A stretch of DNA of 64,000 bases. Source: Penium margaritaceum (Eukaryota; Streptophyta; Zygnematophyceae; Desmidiales; Peniaceae). The stretch lies in assembly GCA_023375785.1 (NCBI GenBank), contig SZWC01000098.1, forward strand, positions 523,993 through 587,992. The letters run 5' to 3'. The translations under genes and the position numbers were made by a program. Below are positions 10,938 to 20,200 of this stretch, piece after piece; position 1 is the stretch's first letter, and every line of letters begins with the position of its first letter. A model generated the notes under the pieces. That model worked only from the letters and a program-made list of their open reading frames with translations. It ran no database searches and was not told the origin of the DNA.

Positions 10938-11770
10938 GCGCACGTGGTTCCGCCCCTGTGCCCACTCATCAATCAATCGCTTCCTCCGATTTCGCAATCG
11001 CTTCCAGCTCGGCACAAGGATCCGCCCGGTCGCATCGCCTTTTTCCGTGACGACCTGCGCCCACACCAAAACTTCTTTCAGCGCATGCGGCTCGCCCCTG
11101 CGCCCACTCCGCCATTGTCATCAGCCTCCGTTTTATCAGCAATCATCAGCATCTGTGAACGGCACAAGGATCTGCATGAGCTAGCTGCCCATTTCTACAG
11201 CAGCCTGCACCCACGCCGGCAGCAGATTTCCCGTGGCGCGTTGGCACCTGCCTTCCCCTTGCCGGATTCTACTCCCCTATTTCAATCGTGCACGAGGTCT
11301 TGCCCCTGTGCCCACTCCATCATCCATCGTTCCTCCATCACCATCCGCTTCTGCTCCGCTCGGCACAAGGATCCGCACGGTCGAATCGCCCGTTCTGCGA
11401 CGACCTGCGCCCACGCCGGAAAACATCTGTCGCACACGTGGTTTCGCCCCTACGTCCACTCTATCAATCAATCGTTCCTTGCCATCCGCATCATCCTCTA
11501 CTCTGCACAAGGATCTGCCCGGTCGCATCGCTCGAGTTGCGACGACCTGCGCCCATGCCAAAAATCTCGCAACGCACGTGGTTCCATCCCTGCGCCCTGT
11601 TCATCATCACTCGCTCCTCCGCTCACGCCTCGTCCGCTCCTCGGCTCAAAGATTCTGCCCTATCCCATCATCAGTCCTGCAACGACCTCCTTCCACTACA
11701 AAACTTCCTACCGCGCATGTGGTTCGCTCTTGCGTTCACTCTACTGACATCAACTTCCTCTTCTGGAACA
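10938..11770 (+). repeat. Degenerate ~140-bp tandem repeats in the element leader
   Basis: The motif GCGCACGTGGTT and variants recurs at 10,938, 11,081, 11,288, 11,432, 11,572 and 11,713, with spacings of 143, 207, 144, 140 and 141 bp. Each repeat also carries GCACAAGGATC followed by GACGACCTGCGCCCA. About six diverged copies are present. Open frames crossing this region in several phases are not convincing as genes. It is an internal tandem-repeat leader specific to this element. Confidence 0.75.
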
Positions 11771-11911
11771 CCTCCACCCGCATCAGCACAAGAATCTACA
11801 CTGCCTGACCATAAACTTCACAGCGGCCATCACTCACGACCATCAACTGCCCTTCGGAGATACTCCTACCCTTTTTCCTTCTGTCTTAATCAACCTCTCC
11901 CAGGAAGATGG

Positions 11912-12720
11912 GGAACCCGTGGGCGTACTGTCCCTTCTTGGCTGAAGACGGTCAGAACATCCTTCTATGGACACGAAGCATATGGTCGACAGGGAAACTC
12001 GTCTCAATTCAAGGATATGGATTCTGCGATCTCTTCCAAGGAAGCTTTGAGCACCTCCGGTCTGCTCACACATCTCCCTGAACACTCAACGCAGCAACCA
12101 CCTCAGCCTGGGATCAGCTGAAAACCATCATGCACCCCTCCTACCACACTCTCGTGGAAGAAGCAAGCAGTGCACCTGATCTCTGATACAGGTTGCAACA
12201 AACAGCGTGGGAAAGGCAGCACATCTCCTTCACTACTCTCCTCGTCACGGCACTCCCTCCAATCCACCTGGAAAGACTGTACTACCGACCCCCAGGTCAT
12301 GATCCCACACAACCTACAAGAGAATCCACCAATCTGGGAACCTGGCAACGGGCGGCCTACTCACAGCTGAAGCCCTATCTACTGCATGGGTTCGCCGTTA
12401 CCAACGGACTTCTGGATGGACAGAAGTACCTTGGGAAAGTATGCAGTACCGGTGAATTCACAAGAAAACATAAGGCTTTCAACAGGGATATGCGGGAAGG
12501 TTTGAAGGAGCTCATTGAACCTGACCTGCAACCTCTACTGGAGAGGGAACCGGACAACATAACCGGAATGTGGAGACAGCTGATCCGCCACTGTGGAGGC
12601 TATGTACCACCTCGCCAAAATAACATCTACCAACAGCAAGCAACAATGGTAGCTCCACCCATAAGGCGCTTCACCATCAGATCAGCTCCAATTTCACAAT
12701 GCATCACTGTGTCGGATTCA
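11912..12720 (+). pseudogene. Gag-like remnant of the copia-type element
   Basis: This stretch, between the repeat-rich leader and the 3' LTR, has the best protein-like character in the element. An S-A-W-D-Q-L motif at 12,103-12,120 resembles the conserved Ala-Trp-Asp-x-Leu of plant copia Gag, and the last part (from about 12,193) is charged and Gln/Arg-rich. The region looks broken. The Gag call is an inference from position and this short motif. It could also be an unrelated coding remnant carried by the element. Confidence 0.45.
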
Positions 12721-12727
12721 CGGGGGG
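12720..12727 (+). other. Polypurine-tract-like sequence
   Basis: ACGGGGGG lies immediately before the TG start of the 3' LTR, where the plus-strand priming tract is expected. It is short and contains one pyrimidine, so it is assigned mainly by position. Confidence 0.6.
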
Positions 12728-13349
12728 TGTCAGAACCAGAATCCGACAACAATACCTCCTCGGACTGAACTTCGGAAAATGCACAAAGACATCCGGTGCA
12801 CGTCCCCAAGTTCTGCTCCGCACCCAACGGCCATAAAGCGAAACGGCACAACATCAAGCGAAGAACCAAGACCGTTGGAACAACACGCGAACACATTCTC
12901 TACGCGTCCGGATAGCGTTAAGATGCCGTTCTCACTACTGGTTTGTCCTGTTCTGAAGTGTATATACAGAGGATGTTCATTCCCTCTAAATCAACCAGAA
13001 CAGTTCTACTCATCCTGTTCCCCTTTGGTTCCGCGGCTTCGCCGCCATGTCTTCGCTCTGCTTGCTCCTCACATTTCGTGTCGTCGCCAGCCCCTCTCAA
13101 CTCTTCGCTCCGTCACTCTCGTTCCTTCGCTCAGCTCTCTTACTCGGCCAACCATCACTCATCTCGCCAGCACTCTCTCTCACATCAACTTGTCTACCTT
13201 GACTACCTCGCGTCTCAGCCTCTATCAGCTTCTGTGACTAACTCCTTGGACCGCTCTCGTCTATGTCACTCTGCTGACGTACGCTTACGTGTTCTGACGC
13301 TTCTGCTTGCTTCTGCTGCTGCTGCTCTCATGTCTGCATTCTTCTAACA
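12728..13349 (+). repeat. 3' LTR
   Basis: A 622-bp LTR running from TGTCAGAACC to TTCTAACA, followed by the target duplication CTAGG. A TATATA box-like sequence lies at 12,961-12,966, about 235 bp into the LTR and upstream of the pyrimidine-rich R/U5-like part. Confidence 0.92.
12961..12966 (+). promoter_or_regulatory. TATA-box-like motif in LTR
   Basis: TATATA within GAAGTGTATATACAGAGG. The same position is TATA-like in the other LTR and in the solo LTR (GTATATAC on its minus strand). Conservation across the family supports a core promoter, but function is inferred. Confidence 0.5.
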
Positions 13350-14525
13350 CTAGGGTGCAAGTAGGCGCCAGAAGGGGGCAAGAAGGGCGCAACTAGGGCG
13401 CAACTAGGGTGCAACTAGGACGCAACTAGGGTGCAACTAGTGCGTAACTAAGGTGCAACTAGGGTGCAAGTAGGGCGCAATTAGGGCGCAACTAGGACGT
13501 CCGGGTGCAAGAAGGGCGCAATCAGGGGGCAACTAAGGCGCAACAAGGGCGCAACTAGGACGCAACTAGGGCACAACTAGGTCGCAACTAAAACAAAACT
13601 AGGGCGCAACTAGGGTGCAACTAGTGCGCAACTAGGGCGCAAGTAGGGCACGACTAGGGCGCGACTAGGGCGCGACTTGGGCGCAACTAGGGCGCAACTA
13701 GGGCGCAACTAGGGTGCAACTAGGGCGCAAGTAGGGCGCAACTAGGACGCACTAGGGCGCGACTTGGGCGCAACTAGGGTGCAACTAGGACACAACTAGG
13801 GCGCAACTATGGTGCAATTAGGGTGCAATTGGGGGCAACTAGGGTGCAACAAGGGCGCAACTAGGGCGCAACTAAGGTGCAACTAGGGCACAATTAGGGC
13901 GCATCTAGGGCGCAACTAAGGCGCAACTAGGGTGCAACTAAGGCGCAACTAGGGCACAAATAGGGCACAAGTAAGACGCAACTACGGCGCAACTAGGGTA
14001 CAACTAGGACGTAGCTAGTCCCCAACTGAGGCGCAACAGGGCTCAAGTAGGGTGAAAGTAGGGCGCAAGTAGGTTGCAACTTGTGCGAAACCAGGGCACA
14101 ACTAGGACGCAACTAGGACGCAACTAGGGCGCAACTAGGGTGCAAGTAGGGCGCACCTAGGGTGCAACTAGGGCGCAAGTAGGGCACAAGTAAGACGTAA
14201 CTAGGGTGCAACTAGAGCACAATTAGGGCATAGCTAGTGCCCAACTGAGGCGCAACTAGAGCACAAGTAGGGCGCCAGTAGGGTGTAAGTAGAGTGCAAT
14301 AAGGGCGAAAGAAGGACGCAACTATGGCGCAACTAGGGTGCAACTAAGACGCAACTAGGGTGCAAGTAGGGCGCAACTAGGGCACAACTAAAGGCACAAC
14401 AAGGACGCAACTAGGGCGTAACTAGGCACAACTAGGGTGCAACTAGCGCGCAACAAGGGCGCAACTAGGGCGCAACTAGGGCGCAACTAGGGTGCAAGTA
14501 GGGCGCAACTAGGGCGCAAATAGGA
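13350..14525 (-). repeat. 11-bp satellite array, right arm outer part
   Basis: Continuation of the CTAGGGCGCAA array beyond the retrotransposon, in perfect register with the part before it once one CTAGG is removed. The GGGCACTAGCTACGCC marker (reverse complement) appears near 14,010 and 14,228, again about 218 bp apart. Confidence 0.92.
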
Positions 14526-14888
14526 CGCAAATCAACACCTTGTCGCAAATCAAAGCCTTGCTATAGTTCAAAGACTTGTCACATAACAACACCTTGTTGC
14601 ATATCAATTGCTTGTCCCAAATCATGACCTTGTCCCAAATCATGAGCTTGTTGCAAATCAAGACCTTGTCGCAACTCAACANCTAAGACGCAACTAGGGT
14701 GCAAGTAGGGCGCAACTAGGGCGCAAATAGGACGCAAATCAACACCTTGTCGCAAATCAAAGCCTTGCTATAGTTCAAAGACTTGTCACATAACAACACC
14801 TTGTTGCATATCAATTGCTTGTCCCAAATCATGACCTTGTCCCAAATCATGAGCTTGTTGCAAATCAAGACCTTGTCGCAACTCAACA
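14482..14888. other. Exact 200-bp duplication across an N: probable assembly join
   Basis: Bases 14,482-14,681 and 14,689-14,888 appear identical (offset 207) and are separated only by a few bases containing the single N at 14,682. The block includes the diagnostic 11-bp/18-bp satellite junction, which occurs once in the left arm. The simplest reading is two overlapping contig ends joined without merging. The true right arm is then about 207 bp shorter. Confidence 0.8.
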
Positions 14889-15194
14889 GCTTATTGCAAA
14901 TCAACACTGTGTGGCAAATCAACGCCTTGTCGCAAATGAACATCTTGTCACAAATCAACACCCTGTCACAAATCAAAGAACCAGTCGCAAATAAACATCC
15001 TGTCTTAAATCAACATCCTGTCACAAATCAACAACCTGTCGCAAATCAACACCCGGTCGTAAATCAACACTCTTTCACAAATGAATACCCTGTTACAAAT
15101 CAACACCCAGTTGCAAATCGACACCTTATCGCAAATCAACACCCTTTTCCAAATCAACACCCTGTCGCAAATCAACACATTGTTGCAAATCAAC
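14733..15194 (-). repeat. 18-bp satellite array, right arm proximal block
   Basis: The 18-bp satellite in inverted orientation (ACCCTGTCGCAAATCAAC on plus), reverse-complementary to 3,449-3,946. It includes the rare units with CTATAGTTCAAAG and CCAAATCATGA near the boundary. A partial extra copy at 14,526-14,681 belongs to the probable assembly duplication. Confidence 0.9.
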
Positions 15195-15553
15195 CTATGT
15201 TTTGTTCCGACTCCGACTTGATCTATCCGACTCCAAGTTGGCCAAGTCGACCTTTCAACTAGAGTAGATAGCGGGCGACTTTGTCTGCACGCAACTGTGC
15301 CACATGGAAATAACTTGTCTTCCAAAACCCCTAAAAACATGCATCCTTGCATGTACAACGCTTGGACATGTTTTGTGTCAGCGACCAGGTTTTGTACTAG
15401 CATTCAAGGAAAGCAAGCCAGCTCCCCGAGGCCTGCCTTGGCTTCCACACTTTTCCGTGTAGCGACTTCACCGACTTGGAGAAGGTAGTCTCCAACTCTA
15501 CTCTCCAACTGCCGGACTTCCCGACTTAGCGGGCAAGTAGAAGTAAAACATAG
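15195..15553. mobile_element. MITE, hAT-like (8-bp TSD), right copy
   Basis: A 359-bp segment with CTATGTTTT...AAAACATAG termini and a perfect 8-bp target duplication AAATCAAC (15,187-15,194 and 15,554-15,561). It is the reverse complement of 3,089-3,448 with about 5% divergence and sits at the mirrored place in the right arm, so the two copies come from one insertion followed by inverted duplication, not two transpositions. It carries no transposase. Confidence 0.82.
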
Positions 15554-17261
15554 AAATCAACACCTTGTCGCAAATCAACACCTTGTCGCAAATCAATACC
15601 CTGTCGCAAAAACCCTGTCCCAAATCAACACCTCGTTGCAAATCAACACCTTAACGCAAATTAACACCATATCGTAAGTTAACACCTTGTTACAAATCAG
15701 CACCCTGTTGCAAATCAACACCCTGTTGCAAATGAACACCGTGTCGCAAATCAACACCCTGTCGCAGATCAACACCCTGTCGCAAATGAACACCATGTCG
15801 CAAATCAACACTCTGTCGCAAATAAACACCCTATTAGAAATCAACACCCTGTTGCAAATCAGCATCCTGTCGCAAATCAACACCCTCTTGCAAATCAACA
15901 CCCTGTTTTGAATCAACACCCTGTCGTAAATCAACACCTTGCCGCAAATGAATACCCTGCCACAAATCAAAACTCTGTGCAATTCAATACCCTGGCGTAA
16001 ATCAACACCTTGTCGCAAGTCAACACCTTGTCGCAAATCAATACCTTGTCACAAAACAATACCATGCCGCAAATCAACACCCTGTCACAAATCAACACCC
16101 TGTCACAAATCAACACCTTGTTGCAAATCAACACCTTGTTGCAAATCAACACCTTGTCGGAAATCAACACCCTGTTGCAAATCAACACCCTGTTGCAAAT
16201 CAACACCCTGTCGCAAATCAACAGCCTCTCGCAAATCAACGCCCTGTCGCAAATCAACATCCTGTCGAAAATCAATACCTTGCTGCAAATCAACACCCTG
16301 TCATAAATCCACACCCTGTTGCAAATCAACACCCTGTCCCAAATCAACACCCTGTCGCAAATCAACACCCTGTCGCAAATCAATACCTTTCGCAAATCAA
16401 CACCTTGTCGCAAATCAACACCCTGTCGCAAATTGACACCCTTCGCAATTCAACACCCTGTCGTAAATCAACACTCTATTGCAAATCATCACCCTGTTGC
16501 GAATCAATACCCAGTCGCAAATCCAGACCCTATCGCAAAACAACACAGTGTCGCAACTGAACACCATGTCGCAAATCAACATCCTGTCGCAAATCAACAC
16601 CCTGTCGCAAATCAAGACCCTGTCGCAAATCAACATCCTGTCACAAATCAACATCCTGTCGCAAATCAGCACCCTGTTGCAAATAAACACCATGTCGCAA
16701 ATCAACACCCTGTCGCAAATGAACACCCTGTTGCAAATAAACACCCTGTCGTAAATAGACACCCTGTCGCAAATCAACACCTTGTCGCAAATCAACACCC
16801 TGTCACAAATCAACACCCTGTCACAAATCAACACCCTGTTGCAAATCAACACCATGTCGCAAATCAGCCTCCTGTCGCAAATCAACACCCTGTTGCAAAT
16901 CAACACCCTGTCGCAAATAAACACCCTGTCGCAAATCAACACTCTCTCGCAAATAAACACCATATTATAATTCAACACCCTGTCGCAAATCAGCACCCTG
17001 TTGCAAATCAACATCCTCTTGCAAATCAACACCCTGTCGCAAATCAACACCCTGTCGCAAATCAACACCTTGTTGCAAATCAACACCCTGCCACAAATCA
17101 ATATCCTGTGCAATTCAACACCCTGGCGCAAATCGACACCCTGTCGCAAATCAACACTTTGTCGCAAATCAACAACTTGTCGCAAATCAACATCTTGTCG
17201 CAAATCAATACCATGTCGCAAATGAACACCCTGTTGCAAATCAGCATCCTGCCACAAATCA
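15554..17261 (-). repeat. 18-bp satellite array, right arm distal block
   Basis: About 95 units of ACCCTGTCGCAAATCAAC. Rare variant units match the left arm in mirrored order and at similar distance from the MITE: GTGCAATTC near 15,978 (left about 2,690), CCTTTCGC near 16,388 (left about 2,260), CCCTTCGCAATTC near 16,440 (left about 2,205) and the CCCTGGCGC unit near 17,121 (left about 1,509). It ends abruptly at CACAAATCAA|GTGCG where the decamer satellite begins. Confidence 0.92.
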
Positions 17262-20200
17262 AGTGCGTGTAAGTGCGTGTAAGTATGTGTAAGTGCATGT
17301 AAGTGCGTGTAAGTGCGTGTACGTGTGTGTGAGTGTGTGTAAGTGCGTTTCAGTGTGTGTTAGTGCATGTAGGATGTTGTAAGTGTGGGTACGTGCGTGT
17401 AAGTGTGTGTAAGTGCGTGTAAGTTTGTACAAGTACGTGTAAGTGCATGTAAGTGCGTGTAGGTGCATGTAAGTTCGTGTAAGTTCGTGTAAGTGTGTGT
17501 AAGTGTACGTAACTGTATGTAAGTGCGTATGAATACGTGTAAGTGCGTGTAAGTGTGTGTAAGTGCCTGTCAGTATGTGTAAGTGCATGTAAGTGTGTGT
17601 ACATTTGTGTAAGTATGTGAAAGTGTGTGTAAATGCGTGTAATTGCGTGTAAGTGCGTGTAAGTACGTGTAAGCGCGTGTAAGTGCGTGTAAGTGCATGT
17701 AAGTGCGTGTAATTGCGTGTAAGTGTGTGTAAGTGCATGCAAGTGTGAATAAGTGCCTATAAGTTTTTGTAAATGTGTGTAAGTACATTTAAGTGTGTGT
17801 AAGAGCATGTAAGTGCGTGTCAGTGCGTGTAAGTGCGTGTAAGTGCGTGTAATTGCGTGTAAGTGCGTGTAAGTAAGTGTAAGTAAGTGTAAGTGCGTGT
17901 AAGTGCCTGTACGTGCCTGTACATGCGTGTAAGTGCGTGTACGTATGTGTAGCTTCGTGTACGTGCGTGTAAGTTTGTGTAAGTGCGTGTAAGTGCGTGT
18001 AAGCGTGTGTAAGTATGTGTATATGCATGTAAGTATGTGTAAGTACGTGTAAGTGCATACAAGTGCGTGTAAGTACGTGTAAGTATGTGTAAGTGCAAGT
18101 AAGTGTGTGTAAGTGCATGCAAGTGTGTGTAAATACGTGTAAGTACATGTAAGTGCGTGCAAGTGTGTGCAAGTGTGTGTAAGTGTATGAAATTGCGTGT
18201 AAGTACGTGTAAGTACGTGTAAGTGCTTGTTTGTGCGTGTAAGTGCATGTACGTATGTGTTAGTTGGTCTAAGTGAATGTAAGTTCGTATACGTGCGTGT
18301 AAGTGCATGGAAGTGTGTGTAAGTGCGTGTAAATGTGTGTAAGTGTGTGTAAGTCCGTGTAAGTACGTGTAAGTCCGTGTAAGTACGTGTAAGTGCGTGT
18401 AAGTTCGTGTAAGTGTATGTAAGCACGTGTAAGTGCGTGTAAGTGCGTGTAAGTGTGTATATGTGGGTGTAAGTGCGTATAAGTGCGTGTAAGTGCGTGT
18501 CCGTACGTGTAAGTGTGTATAAGTGCATGTCAGTACGTGTAAGTGTGTGTAAGTGCGTATAAGTGCGTGTAAGTGCATGCAAGTGCATGTAAGTGCGTGT
18601 AAGTGCGTGTGAGTACGTGTAAGTACGTGTAAGTATTTCTAAGTTTGTGTATGTGCATGTAAGTCCATGCAAGTGCGTGTAAGTACGTGTAATCATGTGT
18701 AAGTGCGTGTAAGTGTGTGTAAGTGCATGTAAGTACGTGTAAGTGCGTATAAGTACGTGTAAGTGCGTGTATGTTTGTGTTGGTGTGTGTAAGTGTGTGT
18801 AAGTGCATGTACGTACGTGTAAGTGTGTGTAAGTGTGTGTAAGTGCGTGTTCGTACTTGTGAGTGTGTGTAAGTGTACAAAGCGTATGTAAGTGCGTGTA
18901 AGTGCGTGTAAGTGCGTGTAATTGCATGCAAGTGCGTGTAAATGCGTGCAGGTTTGTGTTAGTTTGTGTAAGTGCATGTAAGTGTGTGTAAGTGCGTGTA
19001 AGTGCTATAGTATCGTGTAAGTGCGTGTAAGTGCGTGTAAGTCATGTAAGTGCTTGTAAGTGGGTGTAAGTGCACGTATGTTTGTGAAAGAGCGTGTAAG
19101 TGCGTGTAAGTGCGTTTAAGTGCGTGTAAGTGCGTGTAGGTGCATGCAAGTGCGTGTCAGTGCATGTCAATGTGTCTTAGTACGTGTAAGTTCGTGGAAG
19201 TGCGTGTAAGTGCGTATAAGTGCGTGTAAGTGTGTGTAAGTACGAGTAAGTGCATGTAAGTACGTGTAAGTGCGTGAAAGTATGTGTAAGTGTGTGTAAG
19301 TGCATGTAAATGCGTGTAAGTACGTGTAGTTACCTGTAAGTGTGTGTAACTGCGTGTAAGTGCGTCTAAGTGCGTGTAAGTGCATGTAAGTGCGTGTAAT
19401 TACGTGTAAGTGCCTGTAAGTGCGTGTAAGTGTGCGTTAGTACGTGTAAGTGTACGTGTATGAGCGTGTAAGTACGTGTAAGTACGTGTAAGTGTGTGTA
19501 AGTGCATGTAACGGTGTGTAACTTTGTGTATGTGCGTGTAAGTACGTGTAAGTGTGTGTAAGTGCATGTAAGTACGTGTAAGTACGTGTAAGTGTGTGTA
19601 AGTATGTGTAAGTGTATATAAGTATGCACAAGTGCGTGTAAGTGTGTGTCAGTGGGTGTAAGTACGTGTAAGTTTGTGTAAGTTCCTGCAAGTGCATGTA
19701 AGTGCGTATAAGTACGTGTAAGTGTGTGTAAGTGCATGAAAGAATGTGTAAGTGCGTGTAAGTGCGTGTAACTGTGTGCAATAGCGTGTAGATGCATGTA
19801 GGTGCGTGTAGGTTTGTATTAGTTTGTGTAAGTACGTCTAAGTGTGTGTAAGTGTGTGCAAGTGCGTTCAAGTGCGTGTAAGCGCGTGTACGTGCGTGTA
19901 GGTACATGTACGTTTGTGTAAGTGCGAGTTAGTACTTGTAAGTACGTGTAAGTACCTGTAAGTGTGTGTAAGTACGTGTAAGTACTTGTAAGTGCGTGTA
20001 AGTATGTGAAAGTATATGTAAGTACGTGTAAGTGCTTGTAAGTTCCTGTAATTGCGTGCAAGTGCATGTAAATGTGTGTAGGTCCTTGTTAGTTTGTGTA
20101 ACTGTGTGTAAGTGTCTAAGTGCGTGCAAGTGCATGTAGGTTCGTGTAAGTGCGTGTAAGTGCGTGTAAGTCATGTAAGTGCGTGTTAGTGCGTGTAAGT

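Larger units (their letters stand above)
9331..13349 (+). mobile_element. Non-autonomous Ty1/copia-type LTR retrotransposon
   Basis: A 4,019-bp element with two 622-bp LTRs, a primer-binding site directly after the 5' LTR, a G-rich tract directly before the 3' LTR, and a perfect 5-bp target duplication CTAGG (9,326-9,330 and 13,350-13,354). The internal region is 2,775 bp, short for a copia gag-pol. I recognise a Gag-like remnant but no protease, integrase, reverse transcriptase or RNase H. The structure is complete but the element looks coding-deficient and would depend on proteins supplied in trans. The LTRs differ at about 40 of 622 sites by eye (about 6%), mostly transitions. With a plant rate of about 1.3e-8 per site per year this is a few million years, an upper-end guess given CpG decay and an unknown host rate. 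Confidence 0.9.

Noticed and set aside
10194-11808. Overlapping plus-strand frames of 100-290 codons in the retrotransposon leader
   Set aside because: They overlap in several phases across C-rich degenerate 140-bp repeats and show no known domain; treated as leader sequence.
1-17261. CRISPR-like array of short regular repeats
   Set aside because: Units are contiguous with no unique spacers, no cas-like genes, and the context is eukaryotic satellite DNA.
1-17261. The inverted repeat as a pure fold-back assembly artefact
   Set aside because: The arms differ by about 5% in the MITE and carry different, non-mirrored LTR insertions with their own target duplications, which a fold-back of one read would not give.
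17350-18927. 525-codon minus-strand frame rich in Thr, His, Tyr and Leu, and many similar frames to 64,000
   Set aside because: The decamer has no stop in any minus frame, so such frames arise automatically and differ only where mutations create stops.
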